Below are positions 63,895 through 64,000 of a DNA stretch of 64,000 nt, one piece after another; position 1 is the first letter of the stretch; every line of letters starts with the position of its first letter. Position numbers and translations under genes: made by a program. This DNA comes from Virgibacillus sp. MSJ-26 (GTDB lineage: Bacteria; Bacillota; Bacilli; Bacillales; Amphibacillaceae), in the NCBI RefSeq assembly GCF_018918075.1, contig NZ_JAHLPW010000014.1:55504-119503 (forward strand). The letters are read 5' to 3'. The notes below the pieces were generated by a model, which did not search any database, had not been told where the DNA came from, and saw only the letters and a program-made list of their open reading frames with translations.

Positions 63895-64000
63895 TGAACC
63901 GACCCCTGTCAAGTAGACAGTATAAATAAAAAGATAAACAATTAGGCGGATAGCTCTGTATATTCCAGTGGGGCTAGTCCGTCTAAGTTCTGTTGAAAAC
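63895..64000 (-). mobile_element. End of an IS3-family (IS150-like) insertion sequence
   Basis: The left end seen here starts TGAACCGACCCC then TGTCAAGTAGACAG, like IS150-type ends (TG.ACTGACCCC). It is followed by the end of a transposase gene on the minus strand. The rest of the element lies outside the window. Confidence 0.7.
63942..64000 (-). CDS. IS3-family transposase, C-terminus only
   Basis: Only the last 18 codons are in the window; they read QNLDGLAPLEYTELSA before the stop. This matches the ending of IS150-group OrfB transposases (..R(I/P)Q..L.G.SP.EY...). The catalytic DDE domain is beyond the edge, so integrity cannot be judged. Its downstream side ends 47 bp before the IS terminus. 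Confidence 0.7.
   Translation of the reverse strand, partial: FQQNLDGLAPLEYTELSA

Overview
The window is chromosomal DNA of an AT-rich, endospore-forming Bacillaceae bacterium. Gene content and style suggest the Oceanobacillus/Virgibacillus/Lentibacillus group, but that placement is inference. Supporting evidence: an alpha/beta small acid-soluble spore protein, a YtaF-type sporulation membrane protein, two SEDS-family proteins, strong AGGAGG-type ribosome binding sites, several GTG/TTG starts, and families of Bacillaceae-like intergenic repeats. There are no rRNA or tRNA genes, no CRISPR array and no intact prophage. Most of it is ordinary core and accessory metabolism in short operons.

Layout. 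0-7 kb: HAD phosphatase, two MFS transporters, a chemoreceptor and an RsbR-like STAS protein. 7-11 kb: a TAXI-type TRAP transporter (binding protein plus fused permease) behind a promoter with a catabolite (cre) site. 11-17 kb: a TcaA/YvbJ-like zinc-ribbon membrane protein and a murQ-murP-mupG operon for N-acetylmuramic acid. 17-24 kb: a flavodoxin under a Fur-box promoter, tandem ftsW/rodA genes, a phospholipase-D-like protein and a DUF438/hemerythrin/PAS protein. 24-31 kb: a RelE-type toxin-antitoxin pair lying between a broken 5' copy and the intact copy of a yyaL-like gene, then a very large bacillopeptidase-F-like subtilase. 31-45 kb: ferredoxin, CHY zinc finger protein, topoisomerase III, ytaF, speG, cvfB, a second HAD enzyme, an NCS2 permease, glycerol kinase, queF with a preQ1-I riboswitch, an amidohydrolase and a SASP. 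45-53 kb: two small genes or repeat ORFs, an asparaginase/gamma-glutamyl hydrolase/dipeptidase operon, and a fermentation cassette pflB-pflA-bdhA behind Rex-like repeats. 53-60 kb: HAD enzyme, leucyl aminopeptidase, and a molybdate regulator divergent from modABC. 60-64 kb: a D-amino-acid operon (dat, alr, dmlA-like), repeat debris and the end of an IS3-family insertion sequence cut by the window edge.

How the genes work together. Several units are recovery or scavenging systems: cell-wall amino sugar recycling (murQ/murP/mupG), D-alanine metabolism (alr/dat), peptide and gamma-glutamyl breakdown, and a secreted protease. Redox and iron adaptation shows in the Fur-controlled flavodoxin, the ferredoxin, formate-lyase fermentation with butanediol dehydrogenase, and molybdate uptake.

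The non-coding part is unusually informative. It holds at least two families of MITE-like elements, a 52-bp palindromic tandem repeat at two loci about 42 kb apart, a 51-bp repeat forming an open 17-residue-repeat frame, a 148-bp spaced direct repeat, and a structured leader-like region before cvfB. All functional calls come from reading the sequence; no database search was run.
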